From positions 1-9,265 of the forward strand of contig JAJAYG010000163.1 of the NCBI GenBank assembly GCA_026786335.1: a DNA stretch of 9,265 nucleotides, read 5' to 3'. This document shows, in pieces, positions 1 through 8,440 of the stretch (within the stretch, counting starts at the first letter, position 1; the number at the start of each line of letters is the position of its first letter). Source of the stretch: Chitinophagales bacterium (GTDB lineage Bacteria > Bacteroidota > Bacteroidia > Chitinophagales > UBA10324). The notes beneath the pieces are model-generated. The model was not told the DNA's origin and ran no database searches. It was given only the letters and a program-made list of their open reading frames with translations. A program made the translations under genes and the position numbers.

Positions 1-3000
1 CCCTCGGTGTAATACTTTTTCTGCTTCCTCAATTTATGCATGGGCAAACAGCGCCCGGCTTAGAGTGGGAGGGTTGTTACTCCAATGGTTCGGTTCGCTC
101 GCTCGCAAAAGTTACTGACTCCACTTATGCTGCTGCTTCTTCAGGGTTTGCTTGCGTTAATCCAACTTCCATTAAACTGCACCTCTACAGTAAAAGCGGA
201 AAAGTTTTATGGACAAAAACTTTTGCCGATGATGAATATGATCTTAATGTTTATTCACTCAACAAGACTTCTGATGGCGGATTTATTATTTCTGGTTTCG
301 AAAATCAATTTGATGTAACAACATACAACCTCATCATTCGCACCAACAGCAATGGCGATACATTATGGACAAAGAGATTTTTTTTCGGCAATGTGGGCAT
401 TCCTTCCTCTAATAAAATTATTGAAACAAGTGATGGCGGATTTTGCTTTGCAGGAATTTATTATGGAGATAAATTGTGGGATGTAAATATGATCAAGCTC
501 GATGCAAACGGAAATGAAATCTGGAATAAAAAATACGGCGGCTACCAATATGATTGGGCAAAAGATATTTTGGAAACTGCCGATGGTTTTTTGGTTGGTG
601 GTGTATCTTCTTCAACTGATGGTGATGTAACAGGCAATCACGGTTACAATGATGCATGGATTTTAAAATTGGATTTAAATGGAAATCTTATGTGGCAAAA
701 ATGTTTTGGCGGCAATTGGTATGATGAGGCAAGAAGCATTGCGAAAACAAGTGCAGGAAATTTTATTATCGCCGGCAGCAGCACCTCAAACAATGGTGAT
801 GTGAGCGGGCATCATGGCAGCGCCGCCGCTTATGATTATTGGATTTTTTCTATTGATCAATCGGGAAATCTTTTATGGAGTAAAAGTTTTGGCGGCACCG
901 ATTATGATTTTGCTGCGCAGATTGTTTCACTCACTGATGGTGAGTTTGCAATTGCGGGTTCATCTTATTCGCTCGATGGCGATGTAACCAATCACCATGG
1001 CACCGATGATTTTGATGATGTGTGGTTAATTGGTATTGATGCAGATGGAAATATATTATGGAAGAATAGCTTTGGAGGAACCGATTATGATCACGGCAAT
1101 GCAGTGGTTGCGCTCAATGCCGATGAGGTGATTGTTGCAGGCAGCAGTTTGTCAATTGATGGTGATCACAAAACAAGTTGCATTCAGGATTCATGTTATC
1201 AAATTTCGGAAGAATGGTTAACTCTTGTGAATGCGCATTGCACTGATGTTGCAGGCAGCAGTTTTACTTTTTCAAAAAATGATCAGGCGATTACTTTCAG
1301 CAACACATCAACTGGTGCAACAAGTTATTCCTGGAATTTTGGTGATGGAAATTCGAGCACTGAAAAAAATCCGGTTCACACTTATGCTGTCAACCAAAAT
1401 ATTTACGCTTGTCTTACTGCAACTTCTTCCTGCTCTAATTCTTCGACCTGCCAAACCATTGCAACCTGCAAAACATTGACTCCAAAATTTGGAACCAGCT
1501 ATAATGGATTGCAGGTTTCGTTTATTGATAGCACTTTACTCGCTGCTTCGTGGGTGTGGAATTTTGGTGATGGAAATATTTCAACACAAAGAAATCCTGT
1601 ACACAATTATTCTGCAAACGGAAATTACACAGCAACATTAACAACGAATGATTCATGCGGAGCTTCATACCAAACTTCAAAAACAATTTCCACCTGCATT
1701 GGATTGGTTTCAAATTTTACTTACGCAGCAGAAGGAAACAGCATTACGTTCACCGATATTTCTGTTGGCAATCCAAATGGATGGCTATGGGATTTCGGTG
1801 ATGGAAATATTTCAATATCGCAAAATCCTGTTCACGATTTTGGACTTGGAAGTTCTTTCAATGCGTGTTTAACAATTTCGAATTCAGCATGCACTGCTAA
1901 CAATCAAAAGTGTATCAACGTGGTTACTTGCACTACCAGCGCACTTTCTGTGTTTGAAGTTTCTTCTCACGATAATGAAATTACTTTTGATAATGCTTCA
2001 CTCAATTCCACTTCTTACTTATGGAATTTTGGTGATGGTGCTACTTCAACAGAAACCGAACCAGTGCATGAATATCCTGCGGGACTTGGTATCTATAGCA
2101 GTTGTCTTATTGCCTCTGATAATTGCGGAAGTGATACTACTTGCGAAACAATCTATATGGGACTCGGACCAGTCACATCAAGTTTTACTTATGTAACTTT
2201 TGGGTTGAGCGTTGCTTTCACCAATCTTTCTACCAACGCTGTTTCCTATCTGTGGACTTTTGGCGACGGCGCAATATCAACAGAAGCAAATCCATTTCAT
2301 ACTTACGCAGCAAACGGTTTGTATCATGTTTGTTTGATTGCTTATGATCAATTAGGCAACACAGATACTTCTTGTCAGGATGTGCCGCTTTGCATTGATG
2401 TGGATGCAGATTATGATTACAGTGCAACGCTGTTAACGGTTTCATTTACTGATCAATCTGTTGCAGCAACACAATGGCTTTGGAATTATGATGATGGATT
2501 TCAATCTTCATTTCAAAATCCAACACACACTTTTCAAAGTAATGGCATTTATGATGTTTGTTTAATTGCAACCAATGTTTGCTCACAGTCAGATACTTTT
2601 TGTAAAACCATTACTATATGCGGCGCATTGGTTGCCGATTTTAGTTACAGTCAATCTTACCTCAGCGTTTCGTTCAATGATCTCACTGTTGCAGCTACAT
2701 CTTGGTTCTGGATCTTTGGCGACGGGCAAACTTCAACCTTGCAAAATCCGGTTCACAATTATGCTGTTGCAGGAAACTACACAGTGAATTTGGTGGTGTC
2801 TGATGCATGCGGGCAATATGCATCATTCAATAAAGTAATTTCTGTTTGTAATCCTGTGCTTGCGAACTATAATTATTCAATCACCGATCTTGCTGTAACT
2901 TTTACCGACCAAACAATTGCTGCAACACAATGGCATTGGGATTTTGGTGATGGCGATTCTTCGGAACTAAAAAATCCGGTTCACAATTATTTAAGCAATG

Positions 3001-4499
3001 GCATTTACAATGTTTGCCTTGCAACTGAAGACAATTGCGGTTATCGCGATACACTTTGTAAATCAATAACTGTCTGTGCACCCATTCAAACAAAATTTGA
3101 TTTTACGGCTGATCATCTCTTGGTTTCTTTTCACGATTCAACTTTTAATGCAACTGCATGGGTTTGGTATTTTGGGGATGGAAATATTTCTACGCAACAA
3201 AATCCGGTTCATGCATATACAAGTGCAGGCACTTACAATGTTTGCTTGGTAACATCGGATATATGTAATCACTCAAACAGTTTTTGTAAAGAAATTGTGA
3301 TCTGCGATACATTCAGTGCACAGTTTTCATCTTCTTCATTTTACCTCACCACATTTTTTACAGATGCAACTGCAAGTGCAACAGAATGGAATTGGAATTT
3401 TGGGGATGGAAATTCTTCTGCTGTTAAAAATCCGGTTTACACTTATGCTTCAAACGGAATTTACACTGCATGTTTAACTGCTACTGATGTTTGCGGATAT
3501 ACTGATTCAGTTTGTAATCAATTAAAAGTATGTGCACCACTGGTTTCAAATTTTTCTTTCAGCAATAATTACCTCGCTGCAAACTTTACATCTCTCTCTC
3601 CGAATGCAACAATCTGGAAATGGTATTTTGGTGATGGAGCAACTTCAACAATTGAAAATCCATCGCACACTTATTCTTCAAACGGAGTTTACACAGTGTG
3701 TTTTGTTGTAACAGATTTGTGCGGACAAATAGATTCAGTTTGTAAATTAATTACTGTGTGCGCGCCATTGGTTTTAGATTTTACCTGGCAACAAAATAAT
3801 TTGCAGGAAACATTTACCAATCAATCCCCAAACACTATTCAATGGTATTGGGATTTTGGTGATGGCACAATTTCTACCGAAGAAAATCCGGTGCATGTTT
3901 TTCCTGTTCATGGTGAATGGAATGTTTGTTTGATTGCATTTGATCTTTGTAAGTCAGATACAATTTGCAAGACAATTGATGTGGTTTGCCCGGCTTTCAA
4001 TGCAGATTTTTCTTTTGATGTATCAACAGTGAATGTTCAGTTCAATGATTTAAGTGCTAATGCAATTAAATGGGAATGGAATTTTGGTGATGGCGGCGAT
4101 GCCATTGAGAAAAATCCAATTCACACTTTTAGTGATACCGGCAGCTATCAAGTTTGTTTAATTGCTTATGATAGTTGCAGCAGCGATACCATGTGCAAAG
4201 TGGTTAAAATTGTTCCGGTAGGAGTTGGAGCAATAAAAAATTTAGTCAATCAGTTTGAAGTTTATCCTAATCCGGCAACTGATCATGCAACAGTTTCTTT
4301 TTCAGTTTTGCAAGCTCAAGAAATAAAAATAGTTTTGGAAGATGTGAATGGAAGAGTAATAAAAATAATTTACGATAAAAATATTGTTGCTGGAAAATAT
4401 TCAGAGAAAATAGAGTTGAGTGATTTGAGCAAAGGGATTTATTTGTTGCGAATGCAATCACAGTTTTATCAAACGGCTAAAAAATTAATTGTGCAGTAA
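1..4499 (+). CDS. Giant secreted propeller-PKD repeat protein with T9SS sorting domain (5' partial)
   Basis: Large cell-surface or secreted protein, probably an adhesin or matrix component; no catalytic motif is visible. The reading frame is open to the left edge. The codons before the ATG at 36 read LGVILFLLPQF and continue MHGQTAPG, which is the hydrophobic core and end of a signal peptide, so the true start lies upstream and the ATG at 36 is internal. Numbering from that ATG, order is: seven Trp-anchored repeats (about 8-400), thirteen PKD domains (about 409-1397, WxFGDG motifs from W433 to W1348), then a T9SS type A sorting domain (about 1407-1487) with VYPNPAT at 1409 and a C-terminal KLIVQ. 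The PKD repeats are unusually cysteine-rich. PKD domain 6 has WNYDDG instead of WxFGDG. The LytTR regulator gene starts 23 bp after the stop with no terminator between, suggesting co-transcription. The family assignment is secure from motifs; the adhesive role is inference. Confidence 0.93.
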   Translation, partial: LGVILFLLPQFMHGQTAPGLEWEGCYSNGSVRSLAKVTDSTYAAASSGFACVNPTSIKLHLYSKSGKVLWTKTFADDEYDLNVYSLNKTSDGGFIISGFENQFDVTTYNLIIRTNSNGDTLWTKRFFFGNVGIPSSNKIIETSDGGFCFAGIYYGDKLWDVNMIKLDANGNEIWNKKYGGYQYDWAKDILETADGFLVGGVSSSTDGDVTGNHGYNDAWILKLDLNGNLMWQKCFGGNWYDEARSIAKTSAGNFIIAGSSTSNNGDVSGHHGSAAAYDYWIFSIDQSGNLLWSKSFGGTDYDFAAQIVSLTDGEFAIAGSSYSLDGDVTNHHGTDDFDDVWLIGIDADGNILWKNSFGGTDYDHGNAVVALNADEVIVAGSSLSIDGDHKTSCIQDSCYQISEEWLTLVNAHCTDVAGSSFTFSKNDQAITFSNTSTGATSYSWNFGDGNSSTEKNPVHTYAVNQNIYACLTATSSCSNSSTCQTIATCKTLTPKFGTSYNGLQVSFIDSTLLAASWVWNFGDGNISTQRNPVHNYSANGNYTATLTTNDSCGASYQTSKTISTCIGLVSNFTYAAEGNSITFTDISVGNPNGWLWDFGDGNISISQNPVHDFGLGSSFNACLTISNSACTANNQKCINVVTCTTSALSVFEVSSHDNEITFDNASLNSTSYLWNFGDGATSTETEPVHEYPAGLGIYSSCLIASDNCGSDTTCETIYMGLGPVTSSFTYVTFGLSVAFTNLSTNAVSYLWTFGDGAISTEANPFHTYAANGLYHVCLIAYDQLGNTDTSCQDVPLCIDVDADYDYSATLLTVSFTDQSVAATQWLWNYDDGFQSSFQNPTHTFQSNGIYDVCLIATNVCSQSDTFCKTITICGALVADFSYSQSYLSVSFNDLTVAATSWFWIFGDGQTSTLQNPVHNYAVAGNYTVNLVVSDACGQYASFNKVISVCNPVLANYNYSITDLAVTFTDQTIAATQWHWDFGDGDSSELKNPVHNYLSNGIYNVCLATEDNCGYRDTLCKSITVCAPIQTKFDFTADHLLVSFHDSTFNATAWVWYFGDGNISTQQNPVHAYTSAGTYNVCLVTSDICNHSNSFCKEIVICDTFSAQFSSSSFYLTTFFTDATASATEWNWNFGDGNSSAVKNPVYTYASNGIYTACLTATDVCGYTDSVCNQLKVCAPLVSNFSFSNNYLAANFTSLSPNATIWKWYFGDGATSTIENPSHTYSSNGVYTVCFVVTDLCGQIDSVCKLITVCAPLVLDFTWQQNNLQETFTNQSPNTIQWYWDFGDGTISTEENPVHVFPVHGEWNVCLIAFDLCKSDTICKTIDVVCPAFNADFSFDVSTVNVQFNDLSANAIKWEWNFGDGGDAIEKNPIHTFSDTGSYQVCLIAYDSCSSDTMCKVVKIVPVGVGAIKNLVNQFEVYPNPATDHATVSFSVLQAQEIKIVLEDVNGRVIKIIYDKNIVAGKYSEKIELSDLSKGIYLLRMQSQFYQTAKKLIVQ
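39..1241 (+). repeat. Seven Trp-anchored repeats, probable seven-bladed beta-propeller
   Basis: The segment before the PKD domains is built of repeats anchored on a tryptophan at W11, W59, W111, W163, W220, W281 and W342, closing at W394. Spacing is 48-61 residues. Each unit follows the plan xxWxKxFGG, YDxA, a DGGFxIAGSS-like strand, then a KxDxxGN strand running into the next Trp. Units 4-6 also share a loop of the type DGDVxxxHG before the (A)WxxKxD strand, while unit 7 has a degenerate SIDGD loop followed by two cysteines. Seven units of this length suit a seven-bladed propeller; the fold is inferred from repeat length and number, not proven. Confidence 0.7.
1260..4220 (+). repeat. Thirteen tandem PKD domains
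   Basis: Thirteen copies of an Ig-like PKD domain with a mean period of about 76 residues (about 229 bp). Each carries a WxFGDG strand and turn, an S/T-rich stretch, a NPVHxY motif, then a YxxCLxxxDxC strand and hairpin and a final CKxIxVC strand. The DNA copies are clearly diverged apart from short blocks around the FGDG codons, so this is an old expansion rather than a recent slippage array. PKD domains are usually extracellular beta-sandwich spacers or ligand-binding units. Up to four cysteine positions recur per copy, and their presence and absence covaries between positions. Confidence 0.95.
4245..4496 (+). other. Type IX secretion C-terminal sorting domain
   Basis: The last 80 or so residues follow the type A sorting-domain plan: a FEVYPNPATD start, a hydrophobic strand VSFSVL, then IKIVLEDVNGRVI, a glycine-bearing AGKYSEKIELSDLSKGIYLL block, and a terminal basic-hydrophobic KKLIVQ. 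In Bacteroidota such domains direct passage through the outer-membrane T9SS translocon, after which the domain is normally cleaved and the protein attached to the surface or released. With the signal peptide at the other end it places this protein outside the cell. Confidence 0.93.
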
Positions 4500-4522
4500 G
4501 TCAGCTTGAAAAACCTGAAGTA

Positions 4523-5275
4523 ATGATCAAAGCACTCATTGTTGATGATGAAGATTTCTCGAGGGACTGTTTAAAAACCCTGATTGAAAAACACATACCT
4601 GAAATCACTTCGGTGCATCTTGCAGCAGATGCCATCACTGCAAGAATGTTGATTGAGCAGCATCACCCTCAACTTGTTTTTTTAGATGTTGAGATGCCGC
4701 GTTATTCTGGTTTCGATCTTCTTAATATGATAGCAGAAAAAAATTTCGATGTCATCTTCACAACATCATTTGCACAATATGCTATCAAGGCAATCAGGTT
4801 CAGTGCGCTCGACTATTTACTAAAACCGGTTAAGAAGGATGAATTGATCGAAGCCGTTCAGCGCCATCTCGAAAAGAGAGACCAGGAGAATCATCGCCCG
4901 GCGCTCTATAAAAATTTCCTGAATACACTTCAGAAGAAAGACATTAAAGATTTCCGGCTGGCGATACCTACTACAGAAGGTGTTTTCTTTTTTCATCCTG
5001 ATGAAATTATTCGCTGTGATGCTGTGCGCAGCTACACAAAATTTTTTCTATCAACAGGAAAAACGTTTCTTGCTTCAAAACCATTGCGTGAGTATGATGA
5101 ATTGTTGCAGGAGAATGGTTTTTTACGGGTGCATAAATCGCATCTCGTAAACACTCAGCACATACTCCGTTATTTGGCTTCAGGTTTTTTATTGATGAAA
5201 GACGAGTCGAAAGTTGAAGTAGCGAGAAGAAGAAAAGCAGAAATTGAATCGGTACTTAGAAGCCGAACAGTATGA
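4523..5275 (+). CDS. LytTR-family response regulator (REC-LytTR)
   Basis: DNA-binding response regulator of 250 residues, the usual length for the Bacteroidota LytR/AlgR-like group. Residues 1-120 are a receiver domain with the acidic pair D8/D9, phospho-acceptor D55 in LVFLDVEMP, T80/T81 in the switch position and the conserved lysine K101 in LLKPV. Residues about 143-247 are a LytTR domain with DEIIRCDAVRSYTKFF and the signature LRVHKSHLVN at 201-210. It starts 23 bp after the giant surface-protein gene, with no recognisable Shine-Dalgarno sequence, as is common in this phylum. It precedes a hybrid kinase that ends in an HPt domain, the expected phosphate donor. Likely DNA targets are the 21-bp-spaced direct repeats at 5300-5332 and 8441-8473. 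The family is certain; partner and targets are inferred. Confidence 0.95.
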   Translation: MIKALIVDDEDFSRDCLKTLIEKHIPEITSVHLAADAITARMLIEQHHPQLVFLDVEMPRYSGFDLLNMIAEKNFDVIFTTSFAQYAIKAIRFSALDYLLKPVKKDELIEAVQRHLEKRDQENHRPALYKNFLNTLQKKDIKDFRLAIPTTEGVFFFHPDEIIRCDAVRSYTKFFLSTGKTFLASKPLREYDELLQENGFLRVHKSHLVNTQHILRYLASGFLLMKDESKVEVARRRKAEIESVLRSRTV

Positions 5276-5299
5276 GACGATCAATTGAATTTTAAATTG

Positions 5300-5332
5300 C
5301 CTTTCGGAAAATCATTTTCTCCGATGGGAAAA
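5300..5332 (+). promoter_or_regulatory. Predicted LytTR operator upstream of hybrid kinase gene
   Basis: Two direct copies of CCnnTSGGAAAA: CCTTTCGGAAAA at 5300-5311 and CCGATGGGAAAA at 5321-5332. Their starts are exactly 21 bp apart, leaving 9 bp between. LytTR domains are known to bind paired imperfect direct repeats with a period of about 21-22 bp, so each monomer meets the same face of the helix. The same arrangement recurs before the next gene. The site ends 58 bp before the kinase start codon. Assignment to the adjacent LytTR regulator is inference. Confidence 0.65.
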
Positions 5333-5359
5333 CAAAGTCATTAATTCAAATGGATAAAC

Positions 5360-5381
5360 CCTATTTCGCATTGTAACTTTT
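5360..5381 (+). promoter_or_regulatory. Weak -7 element candidates for the kinase promoter
   Basis: Two candidates for a Bacteroidota TAnnTTTG-like -7 box lie between the operator and the kinase start: CCTATTTC at 5360-5367 and TAACTTTT at 5374-5381. Neither has a convincing TTTG element about 20 bp upstream. A weak core promoter would fit dependence on an activator bound at the operator, but the exact position cannot be settled from sequence alone. Confidence 0.25.
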
Positions 5382-5390
5382 AATTACCTG

Positions 5391-8300
5391 ATGCAGATGA
5401 AATTTAGCGCGTGCTTATTTTTCCTTCTCTTGTTTATAAGTCAATCGCATGCGCAAGCACCTGTGATTGATTCACTCAAACAACTTCTTATAACAGCAGC
5501 AAATGATACTTCCAAAATCCGTTTACTTAATCAACTCGCAGAAGTAGCGGAAGACACTACTTCATTGAATTATGGAAGGCGGGCTTTACAGCTTTTGCAA
5601 TCACTGCCGGTTTCATTTCAAAATAAGAACAGGAAATTCTTTTTATATCAGCAGGCATCTTCCTTTTACTGGATCTCAAGTTACTTCAACAGATACACTG
5701 ATGAATCTGATTCAGGAATAATCTACCTGCAGCGTACTCTTCAGGTCGCTTTAGATATCAAGGATTCGCTGCATGTGGGATTGGTTTATAATGATCTTGC
5801 TGTTCTCAATAGATTTAAGGGAGCAGATAGCAGTTTGTACTGGCTCCATAAAAGTATTCCTTTCACAATTGCTTCAAAAGATTCTTCACAACTTGCAACT
5901 GCTTACAACAACTTCGGTTACCTCTATCGAATTAAAGGAGAATATCAGAAAGCACTTGACTATTTATTCATGGGGATGAAGATTGATGAGAAGCTTGGAA
6001 ATGAAACAAGCGTAGCAGTAGAGTTGAATAATATTGGGCAGATTTATTTAGAAATGGAATTCTACAATGAAGCCCTCGAATATTGCCGTCGTTCACTCAG
6101 GATTTTCCAGAAGGCAAAAGATGAGCAAGCGATAGCACTCCGTTTCAATAACCTTGGTGGCATTTACGACAGGTTATATAAGTACGATTCTGCCTTAATG
6201 TACTACGACAGCAGTCTGCAGATAAGAACAAGAGTTGGCTCAAAGAGTGCACTGGCAAAATCATATTCAAACTTGGGAACAACATGGGTAAATTTAAAGG
6301 ACTATGACAAAGCAATCTTTTATTACCATCAGAGCGTTTGGAATGCCAAACACTCAAAGGATACCGCTCAGCTTTATGATACTTACTCCAATCTCGCTGC
6401 AGCATTTCTTCGTAAAGGTGTTAAAACCGACAGCGCCGAAGTGCTTCTGAAAAGTGCGTATGATTATTTTAAAGTCAAGGGCAGCCCGCGAAATATGATG
6501 CTGATCACAAATTTGCTTATAGATGTTTATGGTAAGAAAAATGATTTTGAAAAAGCATACGCTTTCACGCTCGAATATTTAACAGCACGCGACAGTGTTG
6601 AAAGCAAGGACGCAAGAAAAAGTGCATTGAGAAAACAATTTGAGTTTGAGTACCAGAACAAGGCAGCATTAGCTGCGGCTTCTCAACAAAAGAAAGATGA
6701 CCTTGCTGAGGAAAAACTTACACAGCAAAAAAACTTCCGCAACTTTGCTATTGCGGGTATGGTTTTACTGCTGATAATTATTGCGTTGCTTTTTAATCGT
6801 TTCCGACTAAAGCAAAAAACAGCGAAAGAACTTGAAGCAAAAAATAAAATAATTGAGAAAGAAAAGCAGCGCGCCGAAGAGAGTGAGAAATTCAAATCGC
6901 GGTTTCTTGCAAACATGAGTCATGAAATCAGAACTCCGATGAATGCAGTGATCGGCTTAACGAATCTGCTGCTCGATTCATCTGCAACTGAGAAGCAGAA
7001 GTTTTATCTCGGTGCAATCAAAAAATCATCGGAGAACCTGATGGTGATTTTGAATGATGTGCTTGATCTTAGTAAACTGGAAGCAGGTAAAATGCAGCTT
7101 GAAAAAACTCTGTTCCGTATTCAAGATGTGATAGAAAATGTTGTGGTCACCTTACGGCACAAGGCAGATGAGAAGGGATTAAAACTTGAAACAAATATTG
7201 CGAATGATATCCCCGAATTTGTAAAAGGTGACTCAACAAAATTGTATCAGGTGCTGATTAACCTGGTTGGCAATGCGATCAAGTTTACAGAGACAGGAAA
7301 TGTTGTGATAGAAGTGACACTTGAATTGTCAGACATTAAAATAGAATCCTCAGCATCTCACTTCTCACTTCTCTCTTTTCACATAACCGATACCGGCATC
7401 GGCATACCCAAAGAAAAATTAAAAACAATTTTTGAATCTTTCAGGCAAGCGGCGAATGATACTTCAAGAAAATTCGGAGGAACGGGATTGGGACTTTCCA
7501 TTTCGCAACAGATCATTCAATTGCACGGAAGTGAGATACAAGTTACAAGTGAAGAAAATAAAGGATCGGTTTTCTCATTCACTATTCAATATGAAATTTC
7601 TAGAGCCGAAGAATTTAGAAATTTTCATCAGCCCGCAACTGAGATTGACTATTCCAGATTTGCTTCGCTCAAAATTCTTCTTGCCGAAGACAATGAATAC
7701 AATCAACTTGTTACGGTTGAATCGTTGAAGCGCTTAGTTCCCACTCTTAGAATTGATGTAACGGAAAACGGAAGAGAAGCATTGGATGCACTATTGGAAG
7801 AAGATTATGATTTGATTTTAATGGATGTGCAAATGCCGGAGATGAACGGATATGAAGCAACCAAAACAATCAGACAAGAATTTAGCGGGAAGAAAAAACT
7901 GATCCCCATTATTGCGCTTACTGCTTCTGCAACACGGGAAGAAATTGAAACAGGATTTCAATCCGGTATTTCGGCCCATCTTCCCAAGCCGTTTATTGCG
8001 CGAGATCTGCTGCTTGCAATAGCGCATGCACTTGGATGGAGTTCGGGAAATGAAAACTCAAATGCACTCTTTGCAGAAACTTTTTCAAATGAAGCGGACA
8101 CAATAGATTTTTCTGCTCTAAAAAAATACAGTGAAGGTGATAGCAAGCTGATGAAACTTTACATTGAAAAGTTTATTGAATCAGCGCCTCAAACTTTTTC
8201 TAAAATCAAAATAGCATTTGAAAGCAATGCATTTGATGAGGTAAAAAGAATGATTCATTCTATGAAACCCCAGCTTGTATTGCTCGGCTTACATAAGCTT

Positions 8301-8435
8301 AATCACCTTGCTACTGAAATTGAAGATTCGGTTTCATCTGCATTGCCTAAAGAAAAAATTTATTTTCATTTCTCTAAATTTGAAAGCGCTCTCAATAAAG
8401 CAATCACGGTGCTTTCAAATTCTTCACTGAGCTAA
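5391..8435 (+). CDS. TPR-containing hybrid histidine kinase (HisKA-HATPase-REC-HPt)
   Basis: Membrane hybrid sensor kinase of 1,014 residues. A signal peptide (about 1-22, ending SHAQ) is followed by TPR units with a 40-residue period (about 131-397, for example YSNLGTTWVNLKDYDKAIFY), placed in the periplasm. One membrane helix spans about 452-468 and a charged coiled coil 470-505. The HisKA box SHEIRTP carries H511. The ATPase has N628 (NLVGNAIKF), DTGIGIP at 667, FESF at 681 and GGTGLGLS at 696. The receiver has D767, phospho-acceptor D812, T844 and K866. The HPt domain carries H956 in IHSMKPQ, with proline where many HPt domains have glycine. All catalytic residues are intact. An alternative start at 5397 gives a more typical MKFSAC signal peptide; nothing upstream decides between them. 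A predicted LytTR operator precedes it, and the likely relay partner is the LytTR regulator encoded just upstream. The ligand is unknown. Confidence 0.95.
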   Translation: MQMKFSACLFFLLLFISQSHAQAPVIDSLKQLLITAANDTSKIRLLNQLAEVAEDTTSLNYGRRALQLLQSLPVSFQNKNRKFFLYQQASSFYWISSYFNRYTDESDSGIIYLQRTLQVALDIKDSLHVGLVYNDLAVLNRFKGADSSLYWLHKSIPFTIASKDSSQLATAYNNFGYLYRIKGEYQKALDYLFMGMKIDEKLGNETSVAVELNNIGQIYLEMEFYNEALEYCRRSLRIFQKAKDEQAIALRFNNLGGIYDRLYKYDSALMYYDSSLQIRTRVGSKSALAKSYSNLGTTWVNLKDYDKAIFYYHQSVWNAKHSKDTAQLYDTYSNLAAAFLRKGVKTDSAEVLLKSAYDYFKVKGSPRNMMLITNLLIDVYGKKNDFEKAYAFTLEYLTARDSVESKDARKSALRKQFEFEYQNKAALAAASQQKKDDLAEEKLTQQKNFRNFAIAGMVLLLIIIALLFNRFRLKQKTAKELEAKNKIIEKEKQRAEESEKFKSRFLANMSHEIRTPMNAVIGLTNLLLDSSATEKQKFYLGAIKKSSENLMVILNDVLDLSKLEAGKMQLEKTLFRIQDVIENVVVTLRHKADEKGLKLETNIANDIPEFVKGDSTKLYQVLINLVGNAIKFTETGNVVIEVTLELSDIKIESSASHFSLLSFHITDTGIGIPKEKLKTIFESFRQAANDTSRKFGGTGLGLSISQQIIQLHGSEIQVTSEENKGSVFSFTIQYEISRAEEFRNFHQPATEIDYSRFASLKILLAEDNEYNQLVTVESLKRLVPTLRIDVTENGREALDALLEEDYDLILMDVQMPEMNGYEATKTIRQEFSGKKKLIPIIALTASATREEIETGFQSGISAHLPKPFIARDLLLAIAHALGWSSGNENSNALFAETFSNEADTIDFSALKKYSEGDSKLMKLYIEKFIESAPQTFSKIKIAFESNAFDEVKRMIHSMKPQLVLLGLHKLNHLATEIEDSVSSALPKEKIYFHFSKFESALNKAITVLSNSSLS
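7357..7377 (+). repeat. Three-unit 7-bp tandem repeat inside the kinase ATPase domain
   Basis: Two perfect CTCACTT units are followed by an imperfect one, CTCTCTT. Together they make 21 bp, or seven codons, so the frame is kept. They encode SHFSLLS-like residues (about 656-662) in the loop and strand just before the DTGIGIP box, where kinase domains vary in length. Confidence 0.6.
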
Positions 8436-8440
8436 AATTA

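Noticed and set aside
1260..4220. Regular periodicity of about 229 bp, considered as a CRISPR or satellite array.
   Set aside because: The periodicity is at protein level (PKD domains); the DNA copies are diverged and a single reading frame runs through all of them.
5306..5322. Inverted repeat GAAAATcATTTTC between regulator and kinase genes, as a terminator hairpin.
   Set aside because: The stem is AT-rich and short, no T-tract follows, and it overlaps the first operator half-site, whose direct-repeat partner explains the sequence better.
6145..6916. Open minus-strand stretches of 77-86 codons opposite the kinase gene, and similar ones opposite the PKD gene.
   Set aside because: They lie wholly inside strongly supported genes, show no domain-like sequence and have no upstream signals, so they are chance frames.
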